The notes under the pieces were generated by a model. It worked only from the letters and a program-made list of their open reading frames with translations. It did not search any database and was not told where the DNA came from. Positions 5,878 to 15,098 of a stretch of 24,583 nt of DNA are shown here, piece after piece. The stretch is from HGM04593 sp964470845. GTDB taxonomy: Bacteria > Bacteroidota > Bacteroidia > Bacteroidales > Bacteroidaceae. Location of the stretch: the NCBI GenBank assembly GCA_964470845.1, contig CAYYEL010000033.1:1-24583 (forward strand), given 5' to 3'. The number at the start of each line of letters is the position of its first letter. Position 1 is the first letter of the stretch. Made by a program: the position numbers and the translations under genes.

Positions 5878-8535
5878 ATGAAAAGACTACTAATCTTAAC
5901 CGTTGTACTGCTCGCCATTGCAAGCTGCACACAAAAGAGAAGCACACTCCCCGACATCAGCCCCAAGCCTCAGAGCATTGAGTGGGGAACACAAAAAGCC
6001 TTTAACAAGGTTACAAGTTTCAAACTCAACGGAGCCGACAACGCCGACACCGACGCTATCAATCTATTAAAGAAACACTTCGACACAAACGGTGGCGATG
6101 TGCAAATAACCATCGGCGAGCGTGGCGACAACGCTGTTGAAGAATACCAAGCACTTATTCCACAAAAAAGCGAGGGTTACTATCTGAGCATCGAAGGTCC
6201 CAAGGTTGTAATTGCCGGTAACGACGAGCGCGGAACATACTACGGCGTACAAACATTCCTGCAAATAGCCTCGCAGCCCCAAGTGATGAATGTAACAGTT
6301 ACCGACTACCCCAGCATAAGCGAGCGCGGCCTTGTCGAGGGCTACTACGGCAACCCTTACAGCGAGAGCGACCGTATGAATCTGTTCGAGTTCTTCGGCC
6401 GTCAGAAGATGAACGTATATATCTACGGCCCCAAGGACGACGTCTATCACAAACAACTGTGGCGCAAGCCCTACCCCGCCGAGCAAGGCAAGAAAATAGC
6501 CGAGTATGCAGCAGCAGCCAAGGCACACAAGGTAGATTTTATCTGGGCTATCCACCCGGGCGTCGATATTAAATGGAACAAGGCCGACAGCGTAAACATT
6601 GTAAATAAGCTAAAATTGATGTACGACCTCGGCATACGCACATTTGCAGTCTTTTTCGACGACATTTGGGGCGAAGGCACAAAAGCCGACAAACAGGCCG
6701 GCCTTATGAATTACATTGTCGAAGAGCTTAACAAAGAATACAGCGACATCAACCCACTTATCATCTGCCCCACACAATACAACAAAGGCTGGACAAGCGG
6801 CGACTATCTGAAAACCTTGGGCACACAAATGGACAAGAGCGTCCGCATTATGTGGACAGGAAACAGCGTAGTCGATATGATTGAAATGGATGATATGCAG
6901 TGGATTAACGAGCAAATAAACCGCAAGGCCTACATTTGGCTCAACTACCCTGTTACCGACTATTGCATCAACCGTCTGCTGATGGGCCCAACGTGGGGTA
7001 ACGGCCTCGACATTGCCGAGACACTCGGAGGCTTTACATCGAACCCAATGGAGTATGCAATGGCCTCGAAACTATCTCTCTTCAGCATAGGAGACTACTG
7101 CTGGAATATGGAGGGCTACGATGCAAACGCATCATGGGAGCAAGCCATCGACTATTTGATGCCACGCAACCGCGAGGCGTTCCACTTCTTCTGCGAGAAC
7201 AACGTCGATCTTGGCTCTACGGTACACGGACTGCGTCGCACCGACGAATCGCCCGAATTTGTAAAGGTTAAAGCCGTTTACGACAGCAAGATAGCCGCAA
7301 AAGACACCGTAGCAGCAATTGCCGTTATGCGCGAGCAAATGAACAAATTTATAAACGTGGCAAAGAGCCTGCAAACAACCGACGAAGCACCCGAGCTAAT
7401 TGCCGAGATTAAACCGTGGCTCATCTGTATGCAATATGTAGGCGAGCGCGGCAACCTTCTTATGGATATGCTAGCTGCACTAAAAGAGAACAACCCCGAA
7501 GCCTTTGTCAACAACTATCTTAAATACAAAGAGCTGACCGCAGCACAAGAGAAACTGCGTTCACGCGACTTTGAAGGCACACTCAAATGGGCAAAGCCCG
7601 AGGTTGCTATGGTACACGTAGCACCCTACCTCAAGAGCACCGTAGCCACACTCATCAACATATACAAGAGCCGCTTCGACTATCGCATCGACATATTCCC
7701 CGCACAAGAGGTCGAGAATGGTACATACTTTATCAAATACAACGGACAGTATCTTACCAACAGCACACCCAATGTAGAGCGCAGCGTGCCCCAATTTGTT
7801 GACAAACGCGACGATGTTCGTCCACAGCGTCAAGAGTGGCACATCTCACTCGACCCCGAAACCGGACGCTACAAGATTATCAATGCCGAGGACAGCCGCT
7901 ACCTTAACGAATATGCACGCTTCAGCGCAGGCAGCAGCAACCCCTACGATGCTGTATGGCACACATACAACATACAGCGTTTGGCCAACGGAAAATACTG
8001 CATACAAAATGCAGGCAACGCAGGCAACAAATTCTGGACAGTAAACGATGGGCATATTGAGCAGAGCAGCAGCAACAAGATGACCCCCGAGCAGTTCATC
8101 TTCGACCTTGAGCCCATAAACAACGCCAAGGAGCAGGCTTTTGTTGACGACGAAAAGGCCGTTTATTACATAAAGAGCGGCGACTACTACCTCACAAACA
8201 ACGGCGCAGACCCCACCTTTGTCAAAGTTGACAACCTCGACAAAACAAACGAGTGGAAGTTGACAAAAGACCCCGATGGAATGAACTACTACAAGCTCAC
8301 AAGCAACGCCGACGGTCGCTACGTCAACGAGTATGGAAAATTCGGCAAGAACAAATACCTTGCATCGTGGAACACATACCTCATACTGACAATGGATGGA
8401 AAATACCTGATACAGACAACACAAAACTCGGGCACACACTTCTGGAACAGAGAGGGTGCAAATATCATTCAAGACAACAGCCTGTCGCCTTCGACAGCCT
8501 ATGTATTCGAGATTATAAAGAAATATAAAAAGTAA
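5878..8535 (+). CDS. GH84 beta-N-acetylglucosaminidase lipoprotein with two tandem C-terminal repeats
   Basis: This 885-residue protein resembles the bacterial O-GlcNAcase/hyaluronidase-like family GH84, which removes beta-linked GlcNAc from glycoproteins and mucin by substrate-assisted catalysis. A lipoprotein signal (LLAIASC, Cys17) is followed by the N-terminal GH84N-type domain (about 25-145). The catalytic barrel runs from GLVEGYYGNPYSESDR to about residue 440, with the Asp261-Asp262 pair in VFFDDIWGEG. After a helical domain come two related repeats of about 130 residues (about 610-755 and 758-885), sharing the patterns IK..xYLTN, RYLNEY/RYVNEY and W.TY..GKY.IQ. They look like beta-trefoil (ricin-like) carbohydrate-binding modules, but that fold is inferred. 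It is longer than the roughly 740-residue Bacteroides enzyme I know. No acidic lipoprotein export signal follows Cys17, so its surface location is uncertain. Confidence 0.9.
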   Translation: MKRLLILTVVLLAIASCTQKRSTLPDISPKPQSIEWGTQKAFNKVTSFKLNGADNADTDAINLLKKHFDTNGGDVQITIGERGDNAVEEYQALIPQKSEGYYLSIEGPKVVIAGNDERGTYYGVQTFLQIASQPQVMNVTVTDYPSISERGLVEGYYGNPYSESDRMNLFEFFGRQKMNVYIYGPKDDVYHKQLWRKPYPAEQGKKIAEYAAAAKAHKVDFIWAIHPGVDIKWNKADSVNIVNKLKLMYDLGIRTFAVFFDDIWGEGTKADKQAGLMNYIVEELNKEYSDINPLIICPTQYNKGWTSGDYLKTLGTQMDKSVRIMWTGNSVVDMIEMDDMQWINEQINRKAYIWLNYPVTDYCINRLLMGPTWGNGLDIAETLGGFTSNPMEYAMASKLSLFSIGDYCWNMEGYDANASWEQAIDYLMPRNREAFHFFCENNVDLGSTVHGLRRTDESPEFVKVKAVYDSKIAAKDTVAAIAVMREQMNKFINVAKSLQTTDEAPELIAEIKPWLICMQYVGERGNLLMDMLAALKENNPEAFVNNYLKYKELTAAQEKLRSRDFEGTLKWAKPEVAMVHVAPYLKSTVATLINIYKSRFDYRIDIFPAQEVENGTYFIKYNGQYLTNSTPNVERSVPQFVDKRDDVRPQRQEWHISLDPETGRYKIINAEDSRYLNEYARFSAGSSNPYDAVWHTYNIQRLANGKYCIQNAGNAGNKFWTVNDGHIEQSSSNKMTPEQFIFDLEPINNAKEQAFVDDEKAVYYIKSGDYYLTNNGADPTFVKVDNLDKTNEWKLTKDPDGMNYYKLTSNADGRYVNEYGKFGKNKYLASWNTYLILTMDGKYLIQTTQNSGTHFWNREGANIIQDNSLSPSTAYVFEIIKKYKK

Positions 8536-8564
8536 CAACCGTCCGAGGTACAATATCTTTACAC

Positions 8565-8600
8565 ATTATAGCAGCACAGAACATTCTGTGCTGCTATAAT
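8565..8600. terminator. Terminator after the GH84 gene, 17-bp perfect stem
   Basis: Positions 8565-8581 and 8584-8600 are exact reverse complements around a CA dinucleotide (in practice a slightly larger loop). The core is GCAGCACAGAA / TTCTGTGCTGC, flanked by AT pairs. It lies 30 bases after the GH84 stop at 8535 and isolates that gene from parA downstream. Confidence 0.85.
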
Positions 8601-8756
8601 ATTACAATACACACAGACCCTTCCAAGCAGCCAAAAGAAAGAGAATTAACCATTTACAAGCAAAAATCCACAATATAAAGAGCATAAAAAGTCCCATACT
8701 CGCGTAGTTGTTGATAAGTTAACAAAAAATAAGAGTATAGTATCTGTTTTTTTCCT

Positions 8757-8764
8757 TACCTTTG
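8757..8764 (+). promoter_or_regulatory. -7 box of the parAB operon
   Basis: TACCTTTG at 8757-8764 matches TAnnTTTG exactly and is followed by GCA, as in many Bacteroidetes promoters. The -33 region shows only a poly-T stretch with no TTTG at the right spacing. It implies transcription from about 8771, leaving an unusually long leader before the ATG at 8918. Confidence 0.55.
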
Positions 8765-8917
8765 CAATAGAATTGCGCAAGCACAAAAACAAATAAAAAA
8801 CGAATTGTAGCAGTATCGGCATTGAAAGAGAGAGGCTGATGAATATCCACAGCACAGAAAAGAGAAAAAGAGCCCGACACTGCCGTATCGTTATACAACT
8901 ACATAAGATTTAAAAAT

Positions 8918-9679
8918 ATGGGAAAAGTAATAGCATTAGCCAACCAAAAAGGAGGAGTAGGTAAGACAACAACAGCAATCAATCTTGCTGCATCACTTGC
9001 CACATACGAGAAAAAAGTGCTGGTAATTGATGCCGACCCGCAGGCTAACGCCTCATCGGGTCTTGGAATAGACATACGCGAGATTCAAAGTTCAATATAC
9101 GAATGCCTTATCAATAAATCGGCACCCACCGAAGCAATACACAGCACCTGCATCGAAGGGCTCGATATTATCCCCTCGCACATCGACCTTGTAGGCGCCG
9201 AGATTGAGATGCTCGACCTGCCCAACCGCGAAAAAATTATGCGTGAGGCATTAGCCCCCCTAAAAGAAAAGTACGACTATATATTGATTGACTGCTCGCC
9301 CTCGCTGGGCCTTATAACAGTAAACTCGCTCACCGCTGCCGACTCAGTGATAATACCCGTCCAGTGCGAATATTTTGCACTTGAAGGTATCAGCAAACTA
9401 TTGAATACAATAAAGATAATAAAATCGAACCTAAACCCCAAACTCGATATTGAGGGCTTTCTGCTGACAATGTTCAACTCGCGTCTGCGCTTGAGCAATC
9501 AAGTATATAACGAGGTAAAAAAACACTTCCGCGAACTTGTATTTGAGACAGTAATTCTACGCAACACACGTTTGGGCGAGGCACCGAGTATGGGAATCCC
9601 CGTAATTTTGTACGACGCCGACTCGACAGGCGCTAAGAATTATCTTTCACTTGCACAGGAGATTATCAATCGCAAATAA
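8918..9679 (+). CDS. parA: Chromosome partitioning ATPase ParA (Soj)
   Basis: A 253-residue Walker-type ATPase that drives separation of replicated origins with ParB. The deviant Walker A is KGGVGKTT at 11-18 in NQKGGVGKTTTAINLAA. DADPQANASSGLGI gives the A' motif, and DYILIDCSPSLGLIT the Walker B. The length and lack of an N-terminal DNA-binding extension place it with chromosomal Soj-type rather than plasmid ParA proteins. It starts at an ATG after ATTTAAAAAT, the same leader ending found before leuA. It opens a run of five same-strand genes with short gaps, beginning with parB 15 bases on. Confidence 0.96.
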   Translation: MGKVIALANQKGGVGKTTTAINLAASLATYEKKVLVIDADPQANASSGLGIDIREIQSSIYECLINKSAPTEAIHSTCIEGLDIIPSHIDLVGAEIEMLDLPNREKIMREALAPLKEKYDYILIDCSPSLGLITVNSLTAADSVIIPVQCEYFALEGISKLLNTIKIIKSNLNPKLDIEGFLLTMFNSRLRLSNQVYNEVKKHFRELVFETVILRNTRLGEAPSMGIPVILYDADSTGAKNYLSLAQEIINRK

Positions 9680-9694
9680 TAAAAAACAGACAAT

Positions 9695-10594
9695 ATGGCA
9701 CCCAATAAGAAATTCACACTTGGACGAGGCCTCGATGCACTAATCTCAACCGAAACAGTGCGCACATCGGGTTCATCGTCAATAGGCGAAATTGAAATAA
9801 CACAAATTGAGGCCAACCCCAACCAGCCCCGCCGCGAATTTGACGAAGAATCGCTGCGCGAGCTTGCCGACTCAATAGCCGAGCTTGGCATTATACAACC
9901 CATCACCCTACGCAAAGTAGGCGACGAAAAATATCAGATTATTGCCGGCGAACGCCGTTTCCGCGCCTCGCAGATAGCAGGCAAAAGCACTATTCCGGCC
10001 TACATTCTCGAAGCAAGCGACGAGAACACAATGGAAATGGCACTTACCGAAAACATTCAGCGCGAGGACTTGAATGCAATGGAAATTGCCCTCGCCTATC
10101 AACAATTGATAGAGCAGCACAACCTATCGCAAGAACAACTGAGCAAACGAGTGGGCAAAGGACGCGCAACAATTGCCAATTTCCTGCGTCTATTGCGTCT
10201 GCCGGCAGCCATACAGATGGCACTCAAGGACAAAAGCATTGATATGGGGCACGCACGCGCCCTGCTCGCACTCGAAAATCCCGCACTGCAAATAGCAATG
10301 TTCAAAGAGATACAGCAAAAAGGCTACTCGGTGCGACAGGTCGAGGAGCTTGTCCGCGAAAAGAAAAACAGCCAACAAGAGACCGCCACCGACAACAGCC
10401 CTGCAAAAGAGAATACAAACAACAAGCAGAGCATCGAGTTTCACCAATTAAAGCGACAACTCACACAATTCTTCCAGACACCGGTGCAACTCACCTGCAA
10501 CACAAAAGGAACAGGAAAAATAAGCATAAAATTCAAGAACGAACAAGAGCTCGAACGCATTATAGCCATATTCGACAAACTAAACCAACAATAA
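9695..10594 (+). CDS. parB: Chromosome partitioning protein ParB (Spo0J-like)
   Basis: A 299-residue centromere-binding CTPase that loads at parS sites and recruits ParA. The protein starts with the family's LGRGLDALI motif (about 9-17), followed by the ParB/Srx N-terminal domain with NPNQPRREFD (about 42-51), GERRFRAS and the ENIQREDLN segment. A helix-turn-helix central domain follows (LSQEQLSKRVGKGRATIANFLRLLRL). A glutamine- and asparagine-rich linker (about 225-250) leads to a C-terminal dimerisation domain. Its stop overlaps the next start as TAATG. No consensus parS is visible nearby. Confidence 0.95.
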   Translation: MAPNKKFTLGRGLDALISTETVRTSGSSSIGEIEITQIEANPNQPRREFDEESLRELADSIAELGIIQPITLRKVGDEKYQIIAGERRFRASQIAGKSTIPAYILEASDENTMEMALTENIQREDLNAMEIALAYQQLIEQHNLSQEQLSKRVGKGRATIANFLRLLRLPAAIQMALKDKSIDMGHARALLALENPALQIAMFKEIQQKGYSVRQVEELVREKKNSQQETATDNSPAKENTNNKQSIEFHQLKRQLTQFFQTPVQLTCNTKGTGKISIKFKNEQELERIIAIFDKLNQQ

Positions 10595-11340
10595 TGAGGC
10601 AGTTGAAACAGATACTATCGGTAGCTGTGTGGTTGTTGCTATTTACAACAACAAATGCTGCGGCCCAAACAAACGACAGCAAAGAGATAACACACACCGA
10701 CTCACTCGTAGCCGTTACAATGAGACAAGACTCATTGCTCATAAACGACGCATACAACGAGGCCGCAATAACCATTGCCACCTCGGACAGCAGCCGCGTA
10801 TCTATGAAACGCAATCTACAAGCAACCGAGCCGCTGAAGCCCCGCTTTGTCCCCGACCCACAAAAAGCAACGTGGCTGGCAGTTGTATTTCCCGGTGCCG
10901 GACAAATATACAACCGCAAGTACTGGAAACTCCCCATCGTCTATGGTGGATTCATAGGCTGTCTGTATGCTTACAACTGGAACGGACAGATGTACAGCGA
11001 CTATCGTCAAGCCTATCTTGACATAATGGACACCGACCCCAACACAAACTCATACGAAGATTTTTTCCGTCCCGGGTACGACTTTGAGAAAAACAAAGAC
11101 TATCTGAAAGAGGTCTTTAAAAAACGTAAAGACCGCTACCGCCGTTGGCGCGACCTAAGCGTGTTTGCCTTTGCCGCCGTCTATGCCCTGTCAATAATTG
11201 ACGCATACGTCGATGCACAGCTATCGAGTTTCGACATTAGCGACGACATCAACCTGAGCATCAATCCGCAATTGATACCAAGCAGCGTCGGGAGCGGGAG
11301 CAGTAATTTCTACGGATTAAACTGCAATATATCCTTCTAA
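10594..11340 (+). CDS. DUF5683-type envelope protein of unknown function
   Basis: A 248-residue protein of the Bacteroidetes DUF5683 kind, whose function I do not know. A signal peptide covers about residues 1-25 (LLLFTTTNAAAQ). A low-complexity charged segment follows, then the conserved PDPQKATWLAVVFPGAGQIYN block (from about residue 87), a hydrophobic span LPIVYGGFIGCLYAYNW, and another near VFAFAAVYALSIIDAYVDAQL. It is therefore likely an envelope membrane protein. The ATG overlaps the parB stop by one base (TAATG), suggesting translational coupling, and mltD follows 33 bases later. Position between parB and mltD hints at a link between chromosome segregation and cell-wall work, which is inference only. 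Confidence 0.85.
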   Translation: MRQLKQILSVAVWLLLFTTTNAAAQTNDSKEITHTDSLVAVTMRQDSLLINDAYNEAAITIATSDSSRVSMKRNLQATEPLKPRFVPDPQKATWLAVVFPGAGQIYNRKYWKLPIVYGGFIGCLYAYNWNGQMYSDYRQAYLDIMDTDPNTNSYEDFFRPGYDFEKNKDYLKEVFKKRKDRYRRWRDLSVFAFAAVYALSIIDAYVDAQLSSFDISDDINLSINPQLIPSSVGSGSSNFYGLNCNISF

Positions 11341-11373
11341 CAGAACAAACAAAAACAGGCAACAAAACATTAT

Positions 11374-12786
11374 ATGCTTAAAAGATACACAACACTTATC
11401 ATCAGTATGTTGCTATGCTGCACATTGTGGGCACAGAGCACTGACGACGAGCTTGCAACGGACACAACAACCATTGACGACAACCTCATAGACGAGGAAG
11501 AGAGCGAGGGCGACGAGCTGTTTAATCTGCTCGACCTATACGTCGTTACCGACAGCAGCGCCATAAGCTACAATTTCCCACGCTCGGCAATGGACGGAGT
11601 GATTATGGACGAGGACAGCATCATATTCGACCTACCCGAGGGAATGACAGCCAATATTGACAGTCTGCTCAACAGCTGGTATGCCCGTAATCTGCTCAAA
11701 AGCCTCGACTGCGACTCGCGCGATGTAAGCCCCCGCACATTCAGCGACTCGGTATATGCACAACGCCTCTACCGTATACCAACAATAATGAATATGCCTT
11801 ACAACAGCGTTGTCAGACAATACATCGACCGATACTCGACAAAAAACCGTTCACTCGTATCGTATGCACTGGGAATATCACACTTTTATATGCCCATTAT
11901 AGAAGAAGCGATAGACAAATACAATATGCCCCACGAGCTGAAATATCTGCCCGTGGTAGAGTCGGCGATGAAGCCCAAGGCTGTATCACCCGCCGGAGCA
12001 AAAGGTCTGTGGCAATTTATGTTAGGCACAAGCAAACTATACGGATTAAAATCGAACAACTACATCGAGGAGCGCTTCGACCCCATAAAATCGACCGACG
12101 CCGCAATGCGCTACCTGCGCGACCTATACAACCTCTTTGGCAGTTGGGATCTTGCCCTTGCAGCATACAATTGCGGCCCGGGACGAGTAAAAAAAGCCAT
12201 CCTGCGCTCGGGAGGCAAAAAAGATTTCTGGAGCATATACCGCTATCTGCCACGCGAGACACGCGGATACGTACCGGCCTTTATCGCCGCAAACTACATA
12301 ATGACCTATCACGGCGAGCACGGAATATGCCCAATGGAGCCCAACGTCCCCGTAACCACCGACACGCTGCACATTACACGCAACCTGCACTTTTCGCAAA
12401 TATCCGAGACCTGCGGAGTACCCATCGACGAGATACGCGCCATAAATCCGCAATATGTGCGCGACATTATCCCCGGCGAGGGCGAGCCCTGCGTGGTACG
12501 ACTGACAAACGAGACAATCACCCGCTTCATCACGCTGGGCGATTCGGTGTATGCCCACAACCAACAAAAATACTTTCCCACGGGAAGCATCGAAAAAATG
12601 CTCAAAGAGGCAAAATCGAACAACGAATGGGGGAGCAGCGACTTTATCAGGCACAAAATACGCAACGGCGAGACCTTAGGCGGCATTGCCCGCAAATACC
12701 GAGTATCGGTGAAACAACTAAAAAAATGGAACAACCTTAGAAACTCGAATATACGCGCCGGACGCTATCTGAAGGTGTACAAATAA
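11374..12786 (+). CDS. mltD: MltD-like lytic transglycosylase with LysM domain
   Basis: A 470-residue peptidoglycan lytic transglycosylase that cleaves the MurNAc-GlcNAc bond forming 1,6-anhydro ends. It has an N-terminal signal peptide (about 1-20, ending CTLWAQ). An acidic low-complexity region (about 22-50) follows. The SLT domain runs about 165-300, with catalytic Glu196 in LKYLPVVESAMKPKAVS and the supporting SPAGAKGLWQFM and ALAAYNCGPGRV motifs. A LysM-like but degenerate segment lies near 330-400. The C-terminal LysM is clear at about 427-470 (HKIRNGETLGGIARKYRV). There is no lipobox Cys. relA/spoT begins six bases after the stop, so they share a transcript. Confidence 0.93.
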   Translation: MLKRYTTLIISMLLCCTLWAQSTDDELATDTTTIDDNLIDEEESEGDELFNLLDLYVVTDSSAISYNFPRSAMDGVIMDEDSIIFDLPEGMTANIDSLLNSWYARNLLKSLDCDSRDVSPRTFSDSVYAQRLYRIPTIMNMPYNSVVRQYIDRYSTKNRSLVSYALGISHFYMPIIEEAIDKYNMPHELKYLPVVESAMKPKAVSPAGAKGLWQFMLGTSKLYGLKSNNYIEERFDPIKSTDAAMRYLRDLYNLFGSWDLALAAYNCGPGRVKKAILRSGGKKDFWSIYRYLPRETRGYVPAFIAANYIMTYHGEHGICPMEPNVPVTTDTLHITRNLHFSQISETCGVPIDEIRAINPQYVRDIIPGEGEPCVVRLTNETITRFITLGDSVYAHNQQKYFPTGSIEKMLKEAKSNNEWGSSDFIRHKIRNGETLGGIARKYRVSVKQLKKWNNLRNSNIRAGRYLKVYK

Positions 12787-12792
12787 CAGACT

Positions 12793-15033
12793 ATGGTACA
12801 GGACGACGAGAATAAAACAATAAACGAGGAAGAGGCCATAAGCAGCGCCTTTCAGGATATTTTAGACATATATCTTGCATCGCAGCATCGCAAAAAAGTA
12901 GAGCTCATAACAAAAGCATTCAACTTTGCGCGACAGGCTCATAAAGGCGTGCGCCGACACAGCGGCGAGCCCTACATTATGCACCCACTCGCCGTTGCCC
13001 GCATAGTATGTGCCGAGATAGGGCTCGGCTCCACCTCGATATGCGCCGCCCTACTGCACGACGTAGTCGAGGACACCGACTACACAGTCGAGGACATACG
13101 CAACCTCTTCGGCGACAAAATAGCAATGATAGTCGATGGGCTGACAAAAATCGCGGGTGGAGTATTTGGAATGCAAGCATCGGAGCAGGCCGAGAATTTC
13201 AAGAAACTGCTGCTAACGATGAGCGAAGATATTCGCGTGATACTCATCAAAATAGCCGACCGCCTGCACAATATGCGCACGCTTGAGTTTATGCCCGTAA
13301 ACAAACAGTACAAGATAGCCGGCGAGACACTATACATATACGCACCCATCGCCTACCGTCTGGGGCTGAGCAAAATAAAGACCGAGCTCGAAAATCTCAG
13401 TTTCCGTTACGAGCACCCCGAGGAGTATGCCAAGATTGAGAAAAAGATAGAAAAAACCCGTCAAGAGCGCGACGTACTCTACTCCGAGTTTACAACCCCC
13501 ATCAGTGAAAGCCTCGAAAAGATGGGATGCAAATTCTACATAATAGGACGAGTAAAATCGCCCTACTCCATTTGGAACAAAATGCAAAAGAAACACGTTG
13601 CATTCGAGGACATATACGACATACTTGCCGTAAGAATAATTTTCACCCCCAAAGACATCGAGGACGAGAACAACGAGTGTTTCAAAATATACAACGCCAT
13701 CACCCGCATCTACGACGCCCACCCCGACCGTCTGCGCGACTGGCTCAACAAGCCCCGAGCCAACGGCTACCGCGCCCTGCACGCCACATTTATGAGTAAA
13801 CGCGGCGAGTGGATAGAGGTACAGATACGAAGCGAACGTATGAACGAGGTAGCCGAGCAAGGAATAGCCGCACACTGGAAATACAAAAATCAAGGCGACG
13901 CCGACACAGCCGACAACCAATTAGACAACTGGCTGCACACCATAAAAGAGATACTCGACGACCCACAACCCAACGCACTCGACTTTTTAGACACAATAAA
14001 GTTAAATCTATTTGCCACAGAGATATTTGTGTTTACCCCCAAAGGCGAGATAAAGACAATGCCCCAGAATTGTACAGCCCTCGACCTTGCATACAGCATA
14101 CACACCTTTCTTGGCAACCACTGCATAGGCGCAAAAGTCAACCACCGCTTAGCCCCCCTGAATCACATTCTAAACAGCGGCGACCAAGTAGAGATACTCA
14201 CCTCAAAATCGCAACACGTCGATGCAAGCTGGCTCAGCTTTGTAACAACAGCCAAGGCCCGCACCAAGATACAGGCGGCCCTGCGTCGTCAGAAGCGCAT
14301 TTTGCAGCGTGAGGGCGAGAACAAGCTGCAAGAATTCCTTGAGAAAGAGGAGTTAATTAACCACAGCAACAACATCGAAAAAATATGGAAACGCCACAAC
14401 CTCGGCAGCCGCGAGCAATTACTCGAAGCAATTGGAAGCGGCACCATCGTATTGGGCAACGACGACAAAGACACCCTTTTAGGCAACAAGAAATTCCGTT
14501 TCCCCACATTCTCATTCTTCAGCAAGGCAAAAAACGAGAACAAGCCGGCCGATAGCCCCGAGCGTTTCGACAAGATAGACCGCAAACAGACACTCAGCAT
14601 CACAGACGACAGCCTCCACCGCAGCTACATAATAGCCGACTGCTGCCACCCCATCCCGGGCGACGACGTACTGGGCTACTACGACGAAGATAATCGCATT
14701 ATCATACACAAACGTAAATGCCCCATCGCCGACACACTCAAAAGCAGCCACGGCGACCGTATATTAGCAGCCAATTGGGGCACTCACCGCACACTCTATT
14801 TTCAAGTTCCGATACTTATAAAAGGCATCGACAGTATAGGCATCCTGAATCAAATAACCACAATAATATACCAAGAGTTGAACGTCGGAATACAAAAACT
14901 GACAATAGAGAGCAAAGATGGAATCTTCGAGGGCACAATATGGGTAAACGTCCACGATGTCGAGGAGGTACACACCATCTGCAACACACTGAAAAAGATA
15001 AAAAACATACAAACAATAGCACGTATCGACTAA
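12793..15033 (+). CDS. relA: Bifunctional (p)ppGpp synthetase/hydrolase (RelA/SpoT homologue)
   Basis: A 746-residue long-form Rel enzyme that makes and destroys the stringent-response alarmone in the cytoplasm. The HD hydrolase site is intact: His64 in YIMHPLAVARI, His89-Asp90 with Glu93-Asp94 in LLHDVVEDTDYT, and Asp156 in IKIADRLHNMRTL. The synthetase domain runs about 240-370, with GRVKSPYSIWNKM, FEDIYDILAVRI, GYRALHATF and EVQIRSERMNEVAEQGIAAHW. TGS starts near residue 409 (EIFVFTPKGEIKTMP), and ACT covers about 670-746. Because both halves are intact it is expected to be bifunctional; the name relA versus spoT is conventional. It follows mltD by six bases. Confidence 0.95.
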   Translation: MVQDDENKTINEEEAISSAFQDILDIYLASQHRKKVELITKAFNFARQAHKGVRRHSGEPYIMHPLAVARIVCAEIGLGSTSICAALLHDVVEDTDYTVEDIRNLFGDKIAMIVDGLTKIAGGVFGMQASEQAENFKKLLLTMSEDIRVILIKIADRLHNMRTLEFMPVNKQYKIAGETLYIYAPIAYRLGLSKIKTELENLSFRYEHPEEYAKIEKKIEKTRQERDVLYSEFTTPISESLEKMGCKFYIIGRVKSPYSIWNKMQKKHVAFEDIYDILAVRIIFTPKDIEDENNECFKIYNAITRIYDAHPDRLRDWLNKPRANGYRALHATFMSKRGEWIEVQIRSERMNEVAEQGIAAHWKYKNQGDADTADNQLDNWLHTIKEILDDPQPNALDFLDTIKLNLFATEIFVFTPKGEIKTMPQNCTALDLAYSIHTFLGNHCIGAKVNHRLAPLNHILNSGDQVEILTSKSQHVDASWLSFVTTAKARTKIQAALRRQKRILQREGENKLQEFLEKEELINHSNNIEKIWKRHNLGSREQLLEAIGSGTIVLGNDDKDTLLGNKKFRFPTFSFFSKAKNENKPADSPERFDKIDRKQTLSITDDSLHRSYIIADCCHPIPGDDVLGYYDEDNRIIIHKRKCPIADTLKSSHGDRILAANWGTHRTLYFQVPILIKGIDSIGILNQITTIIYQELNVGIQKLTIESKDGIFEGTIWVNVHDVEEVHTICNTLKKIKNIQTIARID

Positions 15034-15098
15034 CCAAAGAATTAACACCGTCAATTACACAATAAAGAAAAAACTCACACCTTTTTTTAAAAACGCCT

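Larger units (their letters stand above)
8536..8917. other. Intergenic region and long parA leader
   Basis: This 382-base gap holds the GH84 terminator (8565-8600), about 150 bases of AT-rich spacer, the parA -7 box (8757-8764), and a predicted leader of about 145 bases. The leader contains small inverted repeats: TTGCAAT with ATTGCGCAA right after the promoter, GTAT/ATAC at 8885-8896, and CGGCA (8817-8821) with TGCCG (8881-8885). I see no open reading frame worth calling and no parS-like CACGTG palindrome. Confidence 0.5.

Noticed and set aside
7846..8553. A 235-codon open frame antisense to the GH84 C-terminal repeats
   Set aside because: Cysteine- and valine-rich composition typical of a shadow frame; the plus frame here has clear repeat structure and a continuous reading from the catalytic domain.
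8709..8851. DnaA-box-like 9-mers upstream of parA (TGTTGATAA at 8709-8717, ATATCCACA at 8843-8851), considered as an origin
   Set aside because: Each has a mismatch to TTATCCACA, they are few and unclustered, and there is no dnaA or AT-rich unwinding repeat array; single-mismatch 9-mers are expected by chance.
13330..13920. A 196-codon antisense frame within relA/spoT
   Set aside because: Overlaps the conserved synthetase domain on the other strand and shows no family features.
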